Assembly: GCA_009746045.1 (NCBI GenBank)
Contig: RPFO01001558.1
Location: 1 to 31,468, forward strand
Length of the DNA stretch: 31,468 nt
Origin: Mesostigma viride
Taxonomy: Eukaryota > Streptophyta > Mesostigmatophyceae > Mesostigmatales > Mesostigmataceae
Direction: 5' to 3'
The notes beneath the pieces are model-generated. The model was not told the DNA's origin. It did no database searches and worked only from the letters and a program-made list of their open reading frames with translations. The position numbers were made by a program, and so were the translations under genes. Of the stretch, positions 1-9,954 are shown in pieces. The first letter of the stretch is position 1. The number at the start of each line of letters is the position of its first letter.

Positions 1-1637
1 GGATGAGAGGGCTGACAAAAAGGGGGGATGAGAGGGCGGACAAAAAGGGGGATGAGAGGGCGGACAAAAAGGGGGGATGAGAGGGCGGACAAAAAGGGGG
101 GATGAGAGGGCGGACAAAAAGGGGGATGAGAGGGCGGACAAAAAGGGGGATGAGAGGCGGACAAAAAGGGGGGATGGAGGGCGGACAAAAAGGGGGGATG
201 AGGGGCGGACAAAAAGGGGGGATGAGAGGGCGGACAAAAAGGGGGGATGAGAGGGCGGACAAAAAGGGGGGATGAGAGGGCGGACAAAAAGGGGGATGAG
301 AGGGCGGACAAAAAGGGGGGATGAGGGGCGGACAAAAAGGGGGGATGAGAGGGCGGACAAAAAGGGGGGATGAGAGGGCGGACAAAAAGGGGGATGAGAG
401 GGCGGACAAAAAGGGGGATGAGAGGCGGAAAAAGGGGGGATGAGAGGGCGGACAAAAAGGGGGATGAGAGGGCGGACAAAAAGGGGGGATGAGAGGGCGG
501 ACAAAAAGGGGGATGAGAGGCGGACAAAAAGGGGGATGAGGGGCGGACAAAAAGGGGGGATGAGAGGGCGGACAAAAAGGGGGGATGAGAGGGCGGACAA
601 AAAGGGGGATGAGAGGCGGACAAAAAGGGGGATGAGAGGGCGGACAAAAAGGGGGGATGAGAGGCGGACAAAAAGGGGGGATGAGGGGCGGACAAAAAGG
701 GGGGATGAGGGGCGGACAAAAAGGGGGGATGAGAGGGCGGACAAAAAGGGGGGATGAGAGGGCGGACAAAAAGGGGGATGAGGGCGGACAAAAAGGGGGA
801 TGAGGGGCGGACAAAAAGGGGGATGAGAGGGCGGACAAAAAGGGGGATGAGAGGCGGACAAAAAGGGGGGATGAGAGGGCGGACAAAAAGGGGGATGAGA
901 AGGCGGACAAAAAGGGGGGATGAGGCGGACAAAAAGGGGGATGAGAGGGCGGACAAAAAGGGGATGAGGGGCGGACAAAAAGGGGGGATGAGAGGGCGGA
1001 CAAAAAGGGGGGAGAGGGCGGACAAAAAGGGGGGATGAGGGGCGGACAAAAAGGGGGATGAGGGGCGGACAAAAAGGGGGATGAGAGGGCGGACAAAAAG
1101 GGGGGATGAGAGGCGGACAAAAAGGGGGATGAGAGGGCGGACAAAAAGGGGGATGAGAGGGCGGACAAAAAGGGGGGATGAGAGGCGGACAAAAAGGGGG
1201 GATGAGAGGCGGACAAAAAGGGGGATGAGAGGGCGGACAAAAAGGGGGATGAGAGGGCGGACAAAAAGGGGGATGAGAGGGCGGACAAAAAGGGGGATGA
1301 GAGGGCGGACAAAAAGGGGGGATGAGAGGGCGGACAAAAAGGGGGATGAGAGGCGGACAAAAAGGGGGATGAGAGGGCGGACAAAAAGGGGGATGAAGGC
1401 GGACAAAAAGGGGGATGAGAGGGCGGACAAAAAGGGGGATGAGAGGGCGGACAAAAAGGGGGGATGAGAGGGCGGACAAAAAGGGGGGATGAGAGGGCGG
1501 ACAAAAAGGGGGGATGAGAGGGCGGACAAAAAGGGGGATGAGAGGGCGGACAAAAAGGGGGGATGAGAGGGCGGACAAAAAGGGGGATGAGAGGTGACAA
1601 AAAGGGGGATGAGAGGCGGACAAAAAGGGGGATGAGA
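1..1637. repeat. Purine-rich 24-26 bp minisatellite array
   Basis: About 65 head-to-tail copies of a unit that reads GATGAGAGGGCGGACAAAAA followed by four to six G. Copies differ mainly in G-run length and in a GAGAGGG/GAGAGG/GGGG variant, which gives units of 24, 25 or 26 bp. The array begins before the window. All three plus-strand frames stay open for long stretches (Arg/Lys/Gly/Asp-rich) because the unit has no stop in any plus frame; this is a by-product of the repeat and not evidence of a protein. The plus strand is strongly purine-biased. Confidence 0.97.
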
Positions 1638-2090
1638 GGGCACCCACCCACCCACCCACCCACCCACCCACCCACCCACCCACCACCCACCCACCCACCC
1701 ACCCACCCACCCACCCACCCACCCACCCACCCACCCACCCGCCCGCCCACCCACCCACCCACCCACCCACCCACCCACCACCCACCCACCCACCCACCCA
1801 CCCACCCACCCACCCACCCACCCACCCACCCACCCACCCACCCACCCACCCACCCGCCCGCCGCCCGCCCGCCCGCCCACCCACCCACCCACCCACCCAC
1901 CCACCCACCCACCCACCCACCCACCCACCCACCCACCCACCCACCCACCCACCCACCCACCCACCCACCCACCCACCCACCCGCCCGCCCGCCGCCCGCC
2001 CGCCGCCCCCCCGCCCGCCGCCCGCCCGCCCGCCCCCCGCCCGCCCGCCTGCCCGCCTGCTCGCCCGCCCGCCCGCCCACCCATATTCAC
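1638..2090. repeat. CCCA tetranucleotide tract with CCGC-rich interruptions
   Basis: A sharp boundary follows GATGAGAGGG. From there the plus strand is almost pure (CCCA)n, with interruptions CCGCC, CCCG and CCCCCCG near 1740, 1855-1880 and 1980-2080. The switch from a G-rich array to a C-rich array on the same strand occurs within a few bases. Confidence 0.97.
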
Positions 2091-2405
2091 ACATTCACTC
2101 ACTCCCACACACTCCCACTCCCACTCCCACTTTCACTTTCACTTTCACTTTCACTCCCACTCCCACTCCCACTCCCACTCCCACTCCCAGTCCCAGTCCC
2201 AGTCCCAGTCCCAGTCCCAGTCCCAGTCCCAGTCCCAGTCCCAGTCCCAGTCGCAGTCCAATCCCAGTCCCAGTCTCAGTCCCCCACCCCAGCCCCACCC
2301 CCACCCCCACCCCCACCCCCACCCCCACCCCCACCCCCACCCCCACCCCCACCCCCACCCCCACACCCCACCCCCACCCCACCCCCACCCCCACCCCCAC
2401 CCCAC
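2091..2405. repeat. Hexanucleotide microsatellites CCCACT, CCCAGT, CCCCCA
   Basis: Three successive hexamer blocks: CCCACT/TTTCAC to about 2188, CCCAGT to about 2280, then CCCCCA to about 2403. They look like derivatives of one C-rich tract that homogenised separately. None matches a common telomere repeat. The G-rich complement could form G-quadruplexes. Confidence 0.95.
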
Positions 2406-2542
2406 AATGTCACTCACACCCAAACACACATTCGCACTCACGGACACCCACACAGGGAAAAGAAGCCCCCGCCTGATCCACACACCGTCGCATCTTCATC
2501 ACCAACGGTTCACGGACGCAGCTGCACTCTATGCGCTCCCCG

Positions 2543-2567
2543 CCCCCCCCCCCCCCCCCCCCCCCCC
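2543..2567. repeat. Poly-C run
   Basis: A run of 25 C, in otherwise C-rich DNA. Its exact length is likely to be uncertain in any assembly. Confidence 0.9.
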
Positions 2568-2756
2568 TCCGTTTTGGGCCCGTCACACCTTTCCACGGTA
2601 AATGGCGACCACTGACACACGTCACCCACCTACCCTATGCCACACGCACCGGAAGTCATCCTCCAAATCGTTCACCGTACGCCACCCCCCCACACCCACC
2701 TTGATCCCGCAGGCCACTGCTGCTTATGAGATGTGCCACCCCCCCCCAACACCCAC

Positions 2757-4128
2757 CTTGAGCCAAATCTCTGCATCCTCCCAGTTGAGCTTCTTCTTGG
2801 GGATCTGCGTGCGCACGCGCACACATACGCACATACGCACGCGCACACATACGCACGCACACACATACGCACATACGCACGCGCACACATACGCACGCAC
2901 ACACATACGCACATACACACATTCGCACGCACACGTGGGCGCCCATGCGCAGACAGGCGCGCGTGCACACAAACACACACGCGTACGGAGACAGACACGC
3001 ACACATGGGCACATGCGGGGATCACAATTCAGGGCAGGGTGGGGCAAGGAGGGGGTTTAAGTTGCAGAACCAGCACACGTTTGCAGCACACGGTTGCAGC
3101 ACACGGTTGCAGCACACGGTTGCAGCACACGCTACCAGCACACCGTTGCAGCACACGGTTGCAGCACATGTTTGCAGCACACGTTTGCAGCACACGGTTG
3201 CAGTACACAACGGGATGACAGCCGTGCCCACAACTTGCGCAGATCCATACGCAGAAGAGCACACTCCTCGCTTGCGGCATCGCCAGCAAAGACCACACTG
3301 GGCCAGTGCAATCAGATGAGGGCGGCCAAACGGCTACTTCGTGGTCGTGAGCGTGTGCTACGTCGTCGTGAGCGTTTGCTCCGGCGTCACGAGGGTGTGC
3401 TGCCCCTTTGTCATGAATGGCGAAAAATCGTAGGAGACACGTACCAGCGGATCCCCCAACTGACCCAATGGGAGAAAGCCAAACAGGCGTGGCGTCCAAA
3501 CTGGTCACAAACCATTCGTATTGGCAAGTGGGAAGGCAGCTCTGTGATGTGCGCGGCCCGGAGAAGGGACTTACAAAGTTCCCGATGGGTGTGAAGGTGT
3601 CGTAGCCTTTGGCACGACTCCAGGGTAGACCATGGGCCTGCAGGATTCGAATGGTCAGCGAGCACGTGTTGGGCGCGAGATGATGCGCTCAGCAGACTGG
3701 CAACCAAAGTGTACCACGGAGAAACTACGGTTGAGAAAGGGAGCAGGAGAATAGCGGGAAGCGTAATAGGCACTTTTTTTAAAAAATGCAGAATGCTTCA
3801 CCTTGGCATGCTGCTGCAGCGACCTGGCCGTCATGTCAAGTGCTAACGCGTAGCCTTGGACGTACGACATCGCGGCGGACTCGCTAATGTCCGTACCCCG
3901 CTTGCCGATCACGACACCGAGTTCCACTTCGTGGTCCAGCGTCGCAACGCCGTCAGGTATGAGGATCGGGTTACCTTCCCTCACATACGAGCTGGTCGGC
4001 TTCAGGAAAATGATGGGCTCTGCGGGGATCTTGTTACCCAGCTCCTTGGCGTGGGCAACGTAGTTCCTGCCAACAGCGACAATTTTGGAGCCCATCTTCA
4101 CAAGGGCGTTACCAATTGTGACTGACAT
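2757..4128 (-). CDS. FAHD1: FAHD1-like acylpyruvase/oxaloacetate decarboxylase, three exons, 3' part missing
   Basis: Fumarylacetoacetate hydrolase superfamily. FAHD1-type enzymes hydrolyse acylpyruvates or decarboxylate oxaloacetate, usually in mitochondria. Exon 1 is 4128-3802 (109 codons), with [23 protein letters not shown] and the metal-site segment [12 protein letters not shown] (Glu67 and Glu69) plus Asp98 in ALDMTAR. It ends AAG before GTGAAG. Exon 2 is 3637-3575 (21 codons; [20 protein letters not shown]), bounded by CTGCAG and GTAAGT. Exon 3 is 2804-2757 (16 codons; [16 protein letters not shown]), bounded by CGCAG and GTGGGT. All three introns are phase 0, and the joined order matches the family. 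The usual protein is about 220 residues; only 146 are present. The C-terminal part, with the conserved TGTPxGVG turn, was not found between 2756 and 1, so it lies beyond repeats to the left or has been lost. Intron 2 (770 bp) is mostly microsatellite. The start is the first Met before conserved sequence, with no obvious targeting peptide. Confidence 0.82.
2812..2935. repeat. CA/CG-rich microsatellite (ACACATACGCAC type) in FAHD1-like intron 2
   Basis: Variants of CACATACGCACGCGCA repeat about ten times. The tract begins a few bases from the acceptor of exon 3 of the FAHD1-like gene, so on the minus strand it replaces a normal polypyrimidine tract with alternating TG/CG sequence. Alternating purine-pyrimidine DNA of this kind can adopt Z-form. 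Confidence 0.9.
3071..3208. repeat. 13-bp tandem repeat (TTGCAGCACACGG)
   Basis: About ten head-to-tail copies of a 13-bp unit, with single substitutions (CGTTT for CGGTT, CGCTACCA near 3130). It lies in intron 2 of the FAHD1-like gene. Confidence 0.93.
3340..3402. repeat. 21-bp imperfect tandem repeat, three copies
   Basis: Three copies of a unit like CGTCGTCGTGAGCGTTTGCT, each ending TGCT, within intron 2 of the FAHD1-like gene. The period is a multiple of three, but no coding role is supported. Confidence 0.75.
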
Positions 4129-5188
4129 GGCGTCCCACGAGTATAATTACGCTTCAATCTATAAATGCAAGCAAATTTTTACTCCGGAAGTGTTCTCACG
4201 ACGGCGAGGCCAAAAGCGCACGTCTTGGGTGCACAAATCCCGACGCAGACAACGCACGCAGGGATGGCTGCTATTCAATTGACACGACCCTTGCCTCCGC
4301 AGAATTTAAATGATAGATATTCCCGGGGTGAATTGTTACCTTGGCGTCGAGTGCACTGCCAGCTGCAGGTTTTTGGGCAGGTCGACCACCATGAACGACG
4401 CGGCAATTCTGAAACCCTGCACAACGCGGCAATTCTCAGCACGCGCACAGGCACAAAACTGGCGTGCCTGCGTCAACTCTGGGCTAGGCTGCAGGTTCAA
4501 CTATTTTCCGGGTAAATGGGTATTTTTAATTAACCAATAGGAATATCGTGCAGGTTCAACTATTCAAGGTGTCTTCGATATATCTACTTGGATCCTGCTT
4601 GGATGTCAAACTAATTAGGGACCGTCCATTCGATGTGATTTGCAAGGGTCGTAATAAATTCCCTGTGCGTTCTTGGCTGTTCTTGACTGTTCTTCAGTGC
4701 TCAGTGTGCGAAATACTATGTCTAGCTGCCGCGTGTCGCTTACATGGGACGAGCATCTGATGTACCGTCGCTCCGTCGCGTAACCGCCCTGTCGCCTAAG
4801 CCAGGAGCTGTGACAAACGCTGGAGAGAAACGGATTCACAAACCAGGATTAATCACCAACTAACAGCTCGGCAAGAATTTCGGACAAGACAAGGACAAGA
4901 CTCCTGTTTGTTATGCGAATTACGATGAGATGTAATAGCTGTTGACACCATTTTCTGCTCAAAGATGTCGCACCGCTTTCTGACACGGCTAAAGCATGCA
5001 GCGATATTCCATCCGGGCTAACGAAATTCCATTATATACATGGCTATGGTACAAAATCGCGCCTGATCGGGCCAGCATCGTTTCTTTCTGGCCAATAGCA
5101 CTCGTTCCCTAATGATACACGGGTTGGTTATCGCCGGTCGGGGGGGAATCTATTATGCGAGCGCTATTACAGCGACTGGAATGGTGCC
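4129..5188. other. Intergenic region between divergent genes
   Basis: It separates the minus-strand FAHD1-like gene from the plus-strand zeta-COP-like gene and should hold both promoters. A short repeated phrase, GCAGGTTCAACTATT, occurs at about 4491 and 4550. ORFs here are short and lack recognisable motifs. No clear TATA element, RNA gene or mobile element is seen. Confidence 0.5.
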
Positions 5189-6147
5189 ATGTCGGGCCCG
5201 CCAGCGGGTACTTCACCCGTTGGCCTTTCGTCATTAACCCAGCGGACAGGTCATGATGACGCCACGACGGACAATAAAGCCATCAGCCAGCTGCGGAGCG
5301 AAGTGCACAATTTTATTGCCACTTTGCCCCTCGCGAGGGAAGGCGAGGAGATGATAGCCACGTTAAGGTGAGTTGATATGTGAGACCCCGATAACAAATA
5401 TGTGCGTGCTGGTAACAGCAAGGCTATATCCTCTGTTGGCCTGTAACATGATAAACTGCCATTGCACAGCCTCTTCCAGGTACTTGGTGGTAACATTTAG
5501 AAGACTGGTTCCCCACCCAGCCATCAACACGGTCATGACGTGCCGATCACCTTAATTGCCCCTGTCGTTCCCTATGTTCCTCCCATTTACTACTTGACCG
5601 TCCCATTCCCTCTGTGTCGTCCCATTGACTGCGTCCATCCCATTCACTGCTTCCGTCCCATTCACTATATCGTCCTGTTCACTATGGTTGTCCCTTGCTT
5701 CATTCCCACACGCAGCTGGTGCTGGATAGTCTCCCTCTCATCCTACTTCACTAACCTCCGGTCCCCCCAACCAACCACCACCCACCAACCGCTGACCACC
5801 CACCACCCACCACCCACTACCCACCACCAACCACCGCCCACCAACCACCCCTCACCTTTGCACCCCCTCCCCAGGAGCTGGTTCCTTGTCTACACGCTGA
5901 GCGGCGAGCTGTCAGTGTACGCACTGGGCAGCGACGAGGACGACGAGCTGGCGCTGTGTGAGCTGGTACGCACGCTGGTGGGCGTGCTCAAGTCCCTGGC
6001 CCGCAAGGCACCGCTCACCGAGGGTGCGCTGCTGGACGTGGTGGGGCCCGTCCACCTGGCGCTGGACGAGGTGATCGCGGGGGCATCGTCGACCGCACTG
6101 ATCTGGACACGGTCAAGAAGCTCATCAAGATGAAGTTTGAGCAGTAG
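5189..6147 (+). CDS. Coatomer zeta-subunit-like protein, two exons, probable one-base frameshift near the 3' end
   Basis: Zeta-COP is the small longin-fold subunit of the COPI coat in Golgi-to-ER vesicle traffic. Exon 1 is 5189-5367, starting GCCATGTCGG, and stops in phase 2 before GTGAGT. Exon 2 begins at 5875 after CCCCAG, and the split codon restores Arg (IATLR-SWFLVYTL). Exon 2 aligns by eye with zeta-COP: LVYTLSGELSVYALG, then SDEDDEL, a central helix, then HLALDEVIAG, equivalent to the family's FDEIIDGGIVLETD. In the sequence as given the frame runs to a stop at 6131-6133 through unrelated residues. Adding one G to the run at 6079-6083 would restore GGIVDRTDLDTVKKL and a stop at 6145-6147, so a homopolymer error or true frameshift is likely. 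The first strands of the longin fold (about 40 residues) are not recognisable and the C-terminus is shorter than usual. Sigma-adaptin is the main alternative. Confidence 0.66.
5368..5874 (+). other. Intron 1 of the zeta-COP-like gene
   Basis: GTGAGT to CCCCAG, 507 bp. It contains a degenerate GTCCCATTCACT-type repeat (about 5570-5695) and a CCACCCACCAA-type repeat (about 5765-5850) that also supplies the pyrimidine-rich stretch before the acceptor. Confidence 0.7.
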
Positions 6148-7264
6148 GGCTAGCAACAGATCATGGTGAAGTTGAGTGATGAATAGTGAAGTTTTAGAAG
6201 GGGTGGTAGCAAAGGGGACAGGGCAAGCACGTAGAGGCTACCGCCGGCTCTGCTGGTTCTGTTAAGCTGTATGGTTTAGATGCAATTGAATGTGCAGGGC
6301 CGTTGTTGACATGACAAAGGTCTGGGAGTAATTCCTGACCTTGGGAGTCAGCCTTGCTGCAGCCCTGTCTGGTGAGGGTGAAGGCTCCTGTCTCACATCA
6401 GTTTTGTCCCAATGATTGCTACTGGGACCATGGCTCCCGCGCTCCACCGCGCGGTGCTTCGGGGGGGGGGAGGGGGGGGGGACTACGGTCCCATGCATCC
6501 ATCGTGATGGCCGTGCCACACATATGGAAATGCAGTCCGGCCTAGACAGACGTGAAGGTGTTTGCACCAATGAGAGAAAATGAAGCCTCTTTTGGATAGC
6601 ATAGCATTAGGTGTCTGAGACGTCAACCATGTGTGCAAATAACGTCATGCAGCTTCAAGTTCGTCGACAGTAGTAGAAAGGCCTCGTTGCTATCATCTTC
6701 ATTACCAAAATTAATGATATCACGTTTACCCCAATCATGGGGCCACCAAGTACACAAGGAAATCCTGTGTAAGATCCAGTGTATGTATACCTGCGCTGGT
6801 CAGTACCCTGACGGTCAGACCCTGGCATCTGTCCCCTGATCGATGTACATTGATGCAATAAACCCAACTATGACGTATTGATGCAATCAAGCCAACCAGT
6901 AGGCAAAAAGTTTACTATATCAAGTGAGACCGCTAGAATGGGGCTTTGAGCCTGCAGCAGCTAGTCACAAAGCTTGCAAGATATAAGCTATGCACCCTAC
7001 CGTGCAGCTCTGAGTTATTGCAGAGACCACATGCAATATCTATCACTACAGTTGTCATCGGTGACAAAGTACCAACGAGCAAAAGCAGGGCTTATATTTA
7101 GATGAATCGAATGCACCCACCAGCACGGCGATGCATGGGGCCAGCTGGGAGGTACCAGTTACCTGCATGGGATGGTAATTGGTATCTGTACCAGTGGCGG
7201 CCCGGCCAGTGCGATGGCTGGCCGGCCAGGGACCGGAGCCAGCGCCCATTCCTGCCATACATGA
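6148..7264. other. Non-coding stretch, no gene seen
   Basis: It follows the zeta-COP-like gene. ORFs on both strands are short, without conserved motifs or splice-consistent neighbours. A G-rich run lies at about 6461-6482. The first few hundred bases presumably hold the 3' UTR. Confidence 0.45.
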
Positions 7265-7437
7265 TCAAATACTAGTTCGTCATTGGAGGCCATGGAGTAA
7301 GGAAACCAACCAGATACACTAGTTTATTACAAATACGTGCCTGCCCATGAAAGGCGGCAAGCTCATGAAACACAGTTTTCAGCTGAGAACTGAAGTCGTT
7401 CACTAGCTCCAGCCCGCTGGCATGGCAGCAAAGTCCT
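7265..7437. repeat. Dispersed repeat R1, copy 1
   Basis: About 170 bp from CAAATACTAGTTCGTC to GCAAAGTCC, nearly identical to 15007-15172 in the same orientation. The copies differ by a few substitutions and a 4-bp deletion in copy 2 (CTGAGAACTGAAGTCG versus CTGAGAAAGTCG). On the minus strand both end in the same reading frame (FHGQARICNKLVYLVGF), but the 4-bp indel breaks any shared frame upstream, so coding is unlikely. The family is unknown. Confidence 0.85.
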
Positions 7438-8535
7438 ACGGCAGTGGGTGGGTGGGTGGGAAGCTGCAAGAGGACGCCTCCCCTCCCCTCCACCGCCCTT
7501 AGTACAACGCTAGGTCCGTCCACAACCGGAGTACGGATGAGGCCGGTAAGTATATCAAGGAGACAACGGTAAGTATATGGTAAGTCGCATACGGAAGGGG
7601 TGTATGCCACAAAATTATTCTGGCACCAATACACCCATTCCGCCCTTTCCTATATGACACCGCCGGTACCACTAATTAGGTGCCGCACACCTAACATGAG
7701 ATAGGCACCACCGGCCCTAGCTCCTATTCCCTATTCCCCATAGTCCGTAAACCACCCGAAATTTCGGGTAGTTTGACCAACGGTCCTAACTCGTGCCGCG
7801 CCGCAAGCGCCGCGCCACCAGTGACAGATGCAAGTTGTCCGGTGGGTCCGGGAACACTTAATGGCGAAGGTGATGCATAGGTTTGGGGGTAATATTTGCC
7901 GTAGCCTGGTAATTACAACGTGCCTTGAGACAGGATGACGTGACTTTGGCAGGAAATTTTTTGTCGCGCGCGCGCGTAACGAGATATGGCTGCCAACGTG
8001 CCGTTATCATGGAAATTTTGCGTCTCGCGGCCAGAAATGGTTCAGAATGTTGCTCAGAATGTCGATGCGTGATTTTCGTAGGTTAGGCATAGCCAGATTT
8101 TTAGGATTGGGAAAATACAGGTAGGAAAATAGTGCTTTCTTGGTCGTCATTGCCAGATGAGTCATCGCTTATCATATGTCGATTTTCTCCTTATGGCCGG
8201 GCAGTCTGCGCCTGAGCCCAAGCATCCAGGTTTGGTACGGGACGTCCGCTGCAGCGTTAGCTGGGAATGCGGACGCGTTTATAGGTCATCTTTGAACGGA
8301 ACATCAATCTGGTAATCATGGAGGATGCATGAAGGATGAGGATATGGCGGCCTTAGCCTGTAGAGCAGCGGTATGTGTGAGATATGAGGGTCCCGGCCAG
8401 CGTAGTCCGTGCAGGACATGAACGAGCAATGTACGACAGCGTGTTGGCGGGTTGTTTGCAGCGGAATATGTCTTCCATGCATTATATTTGACGATCTTAT
8501 TAGTGCACTGTTTAGCAAGCTTCCATGTCTGCTGT
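7438..8535. other. Non-coding stretch, no gene seen
   Basis: No ORF with recognisable motifs. Alternating CG sequence lies at about 7966-7977. This is the genomic flank into which the LINE fragment at 8536 inserted; the 11-bp target sequence ATGTCTGCTGT is at its right end. Confidence 0.45.
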
Positions 8536-9096
8536 CTCATTCTGACGATCCTGACCTACGGCGCCGAGACGTGGACACTGACGCGGGAGCTGGAGCAACG
8601 ACTCGACGGCGCCGTCACCAAGATGCTGCGCAAGGCCCTTAACATCCCCTTTGGTTTGCACATTAGTAATGAGGATTTGTACGCTGATTTGCCCTATGTT
8701 TCCCACATTATTAGGCACAGGCGCCTGGGCCTAGCCGGGCACCTGGCCCGCACAGATCAGGTAGATACATCAGATAGACTAGCTGGCACCAAGCCCGCCC
8801 AGCCTGGGCGATATGTCCTCACCTGGCGTGCCCCCGGCCGCGCGCGGCAGGGCCGCCACCCGTGGACTTTTCGTGATAGACTCGGCATGGACATGTGCTA
8901 CACTAGACGTGACGGGCTCACCCCCGGGCAGCCTCCTGGTTTGTCTGTAATATGGAGGCAGATGGTGCGCAAGGATAGATGGCAAGTAGTGATGAAGGAG
9001 ACCACCCCCAAGCCTGTGGGGGCTCCGCGTGTGACCAAGTATGGCATTCATAGCGATTCGGGCCGCGGTGCCCACACCCCTGTAACTAGGACCTAG
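8536..9096 (+). CDS. C-terminal fragment of LINE ORF2 protein (post-RT region)
   Basis: An open frame from the left junction to TAG at 9094-9096. It begins LILTILTYGAETWTLT, then LEQRLDG, TKMLRKALNIPF and HRRLGLAGHLAR. This is the segment found just after the reverse transcriptase domain in LINE ORF2 proteins (typically LLYGSETW... then RRLRWLGH). A later RHPWTFRDRLGMDMC with LSVIWRQMVRKDRW corresponds to the terminal motif of such proteins. The endonuclease and the reverse transcriptase palm are absent, so the fragment cannot move by itself. The frame is intact, which suggests recent insertion. No start codon belongs to this fragment. Confidence 0.85.
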   Translation, partial: LILTILTYGAETWTLTRELEQRLDGAVTKMLRKALNIPFGLHISNEDLYADLPYVSHIIRHRRLGLAGHLARTDQVDTSDRLAGTKPAQPGRYVLTWRAPGRARQGRHPWTFRDRLGMDMCYTRRDGLTPGQPPGLSVIWRQMVRKDRWQVVMKETTPKPVGAPRVTKYGIHSDSGRGAHTPVTRT

Positions 9097-9153
9097 ATAG
9101 CTTATACCATATCCATTCCATCCCATGTTCCCCTCCCACTGAGGACTTATGCT

Positions 9154-9172
9154 CACGTGACGCAGTCACGTG
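9154..9172 (+). other. 3'-end stem-loop of the LINE
   Basis: Perfect 8-bp stem CACGTGAC/GTCACGTG with a 3-nt loop, a few bases before the TTAA tail. The same stem-loop occurs inverted at 9481-9499 and 9974-9992. In some LINE families a 3' hairpin is the template recognition site for the reverse transcriptase; that role is inferred here. Confidence 0.75.
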
Positions 9173-9453
9173 TCTATTAATTAATTAATTAATGTCTGCT
9201 GTAGAGAATGGTATTAGCCCTGAAAGTGCCCAGTTTATGGCATTTCTTTGGGGCACATCATTCCGTTAGTGCAGGTATGCAGCATGCTTGTATTTCAGCA
9301 CCTTTGGCAGTCTTTTATAGCTTGCTATAATGCATTCTTGTATTGCATGTCATGAATGGCTGTTTACGCGCGCCTAACCCACACACATATTAATTAATTA
9401 GGAACATAACTCCGTTGGGAGTGTATGTAGCACATAGCCCTGAGAAGGGGCAT

Positions 9454-9670
9454 TAATTAATTAATTAATTAATTAATAAGCACGTGACTGCGTCACGTGG
9501 GTGCCAATACAGAGTAAAGGAACCTTCAACCCTATATACACAGTGAGAAGGAGGGAGGGCGCCCTAGCTTCTCTCACTGCCGCAGGTGGGCAGGCCACAG
9601 AGCGCTCTCTCCACGGCATGGTGCCGGGGCGCAACACTGTGGGTGCAATACAACCAGTGCAATACCATAG
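9454..9670 (-). mobile_element. 217-bp SINE-like insertion sharing the LINE tail
   Basis: Inserted in copy A with a 12-bp duplication GAGAAGGGGCAT (9442-9453 and 9671-9682); the empty site is in copy B near 12390. On the minus strand it ends with the same hairpin and TTAA tail as the LINE, but its body is unrelated to the LINE coding region. No convincing tRNA or 5S promoter boxes are seen in the body. It may be a SINE using the LINE tail, or the 3' end of a sister LINE family. Confidence 0.75.
9481..9499 (-). other. 3'-end stem-loop of the SINE-like element
   Basis: CACGTGAC-TGC-GTCACGTG, the reverse complement of the LINE hairpin at 9154-9172, next to the TTAA tail. Confidence 0.75.
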
Positions 9671-9954
9671 GAGAAGGGGCATATGAGCCTATAATACATT
9701 CTAGGCTACTTCCTGCAAGGGTGGGAATGTAAACAACACTTGCTCTAGGTGCACCAGGGCACCCGCACCCTCATGGTCTATCACGCTATCTATGCCCGGG
9801 TAAGGGGGGGAGCATGCCTGTGAGGGGGAAGATCATCATGGCTATACAAGAGCTATGGCATGGCTTCTCAGCAGAGAGTGACTCCCTGCATGGGCACAAC
9901 ATTACTAAATAAGGCTAGGCATCGTCTGGAGTGTGGCACATCATAGGCACACAT

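Larger units (their letters stand above)
8536..9191 (+). mobile_element. 5'-truncated non-LTR retrotransposon (LINE) with (TTAA)n tail
   Basis: The fragment is flanked by an 11-bp direct repeat ATGTCTGCTGT (8525-8535 and 9192-9202), a target-site duplication. The coding part starts at the left junction, so truncation happened on insertion, as is usual for LINEs. The 3' end carries a 19-nt hairpin (9154-9172: CACGTGAC-GCA-GTCACGTG) followed by a TTAA tail. The same 3' end recurs inverted at 9955-10285, and its hairpin and tail recur at 9454-9499. Confidence 0.93.

Noticed and set aside
440-1467. Long Arg/Lys/Gly-rich ORFs (MRGRTKRGDERADKKG type)
   Set aside because: They are the three-frame reading of the purine minisatellite, which has no stop in any plus frame. 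No splice or family evidence.
1563-2615. Pro/His/Thr-rich ORF of 350 codons
   Set aside because: Translation of CCCA and hexamer microsatellites.
2640-2756. A fourth FAHD1 exon just after exon 3
   Set aside because: A repeated GATCAAG/GTGGGTG phrase mimics a donor, but no frame gives the expected VNGE...LISYIS motifs.
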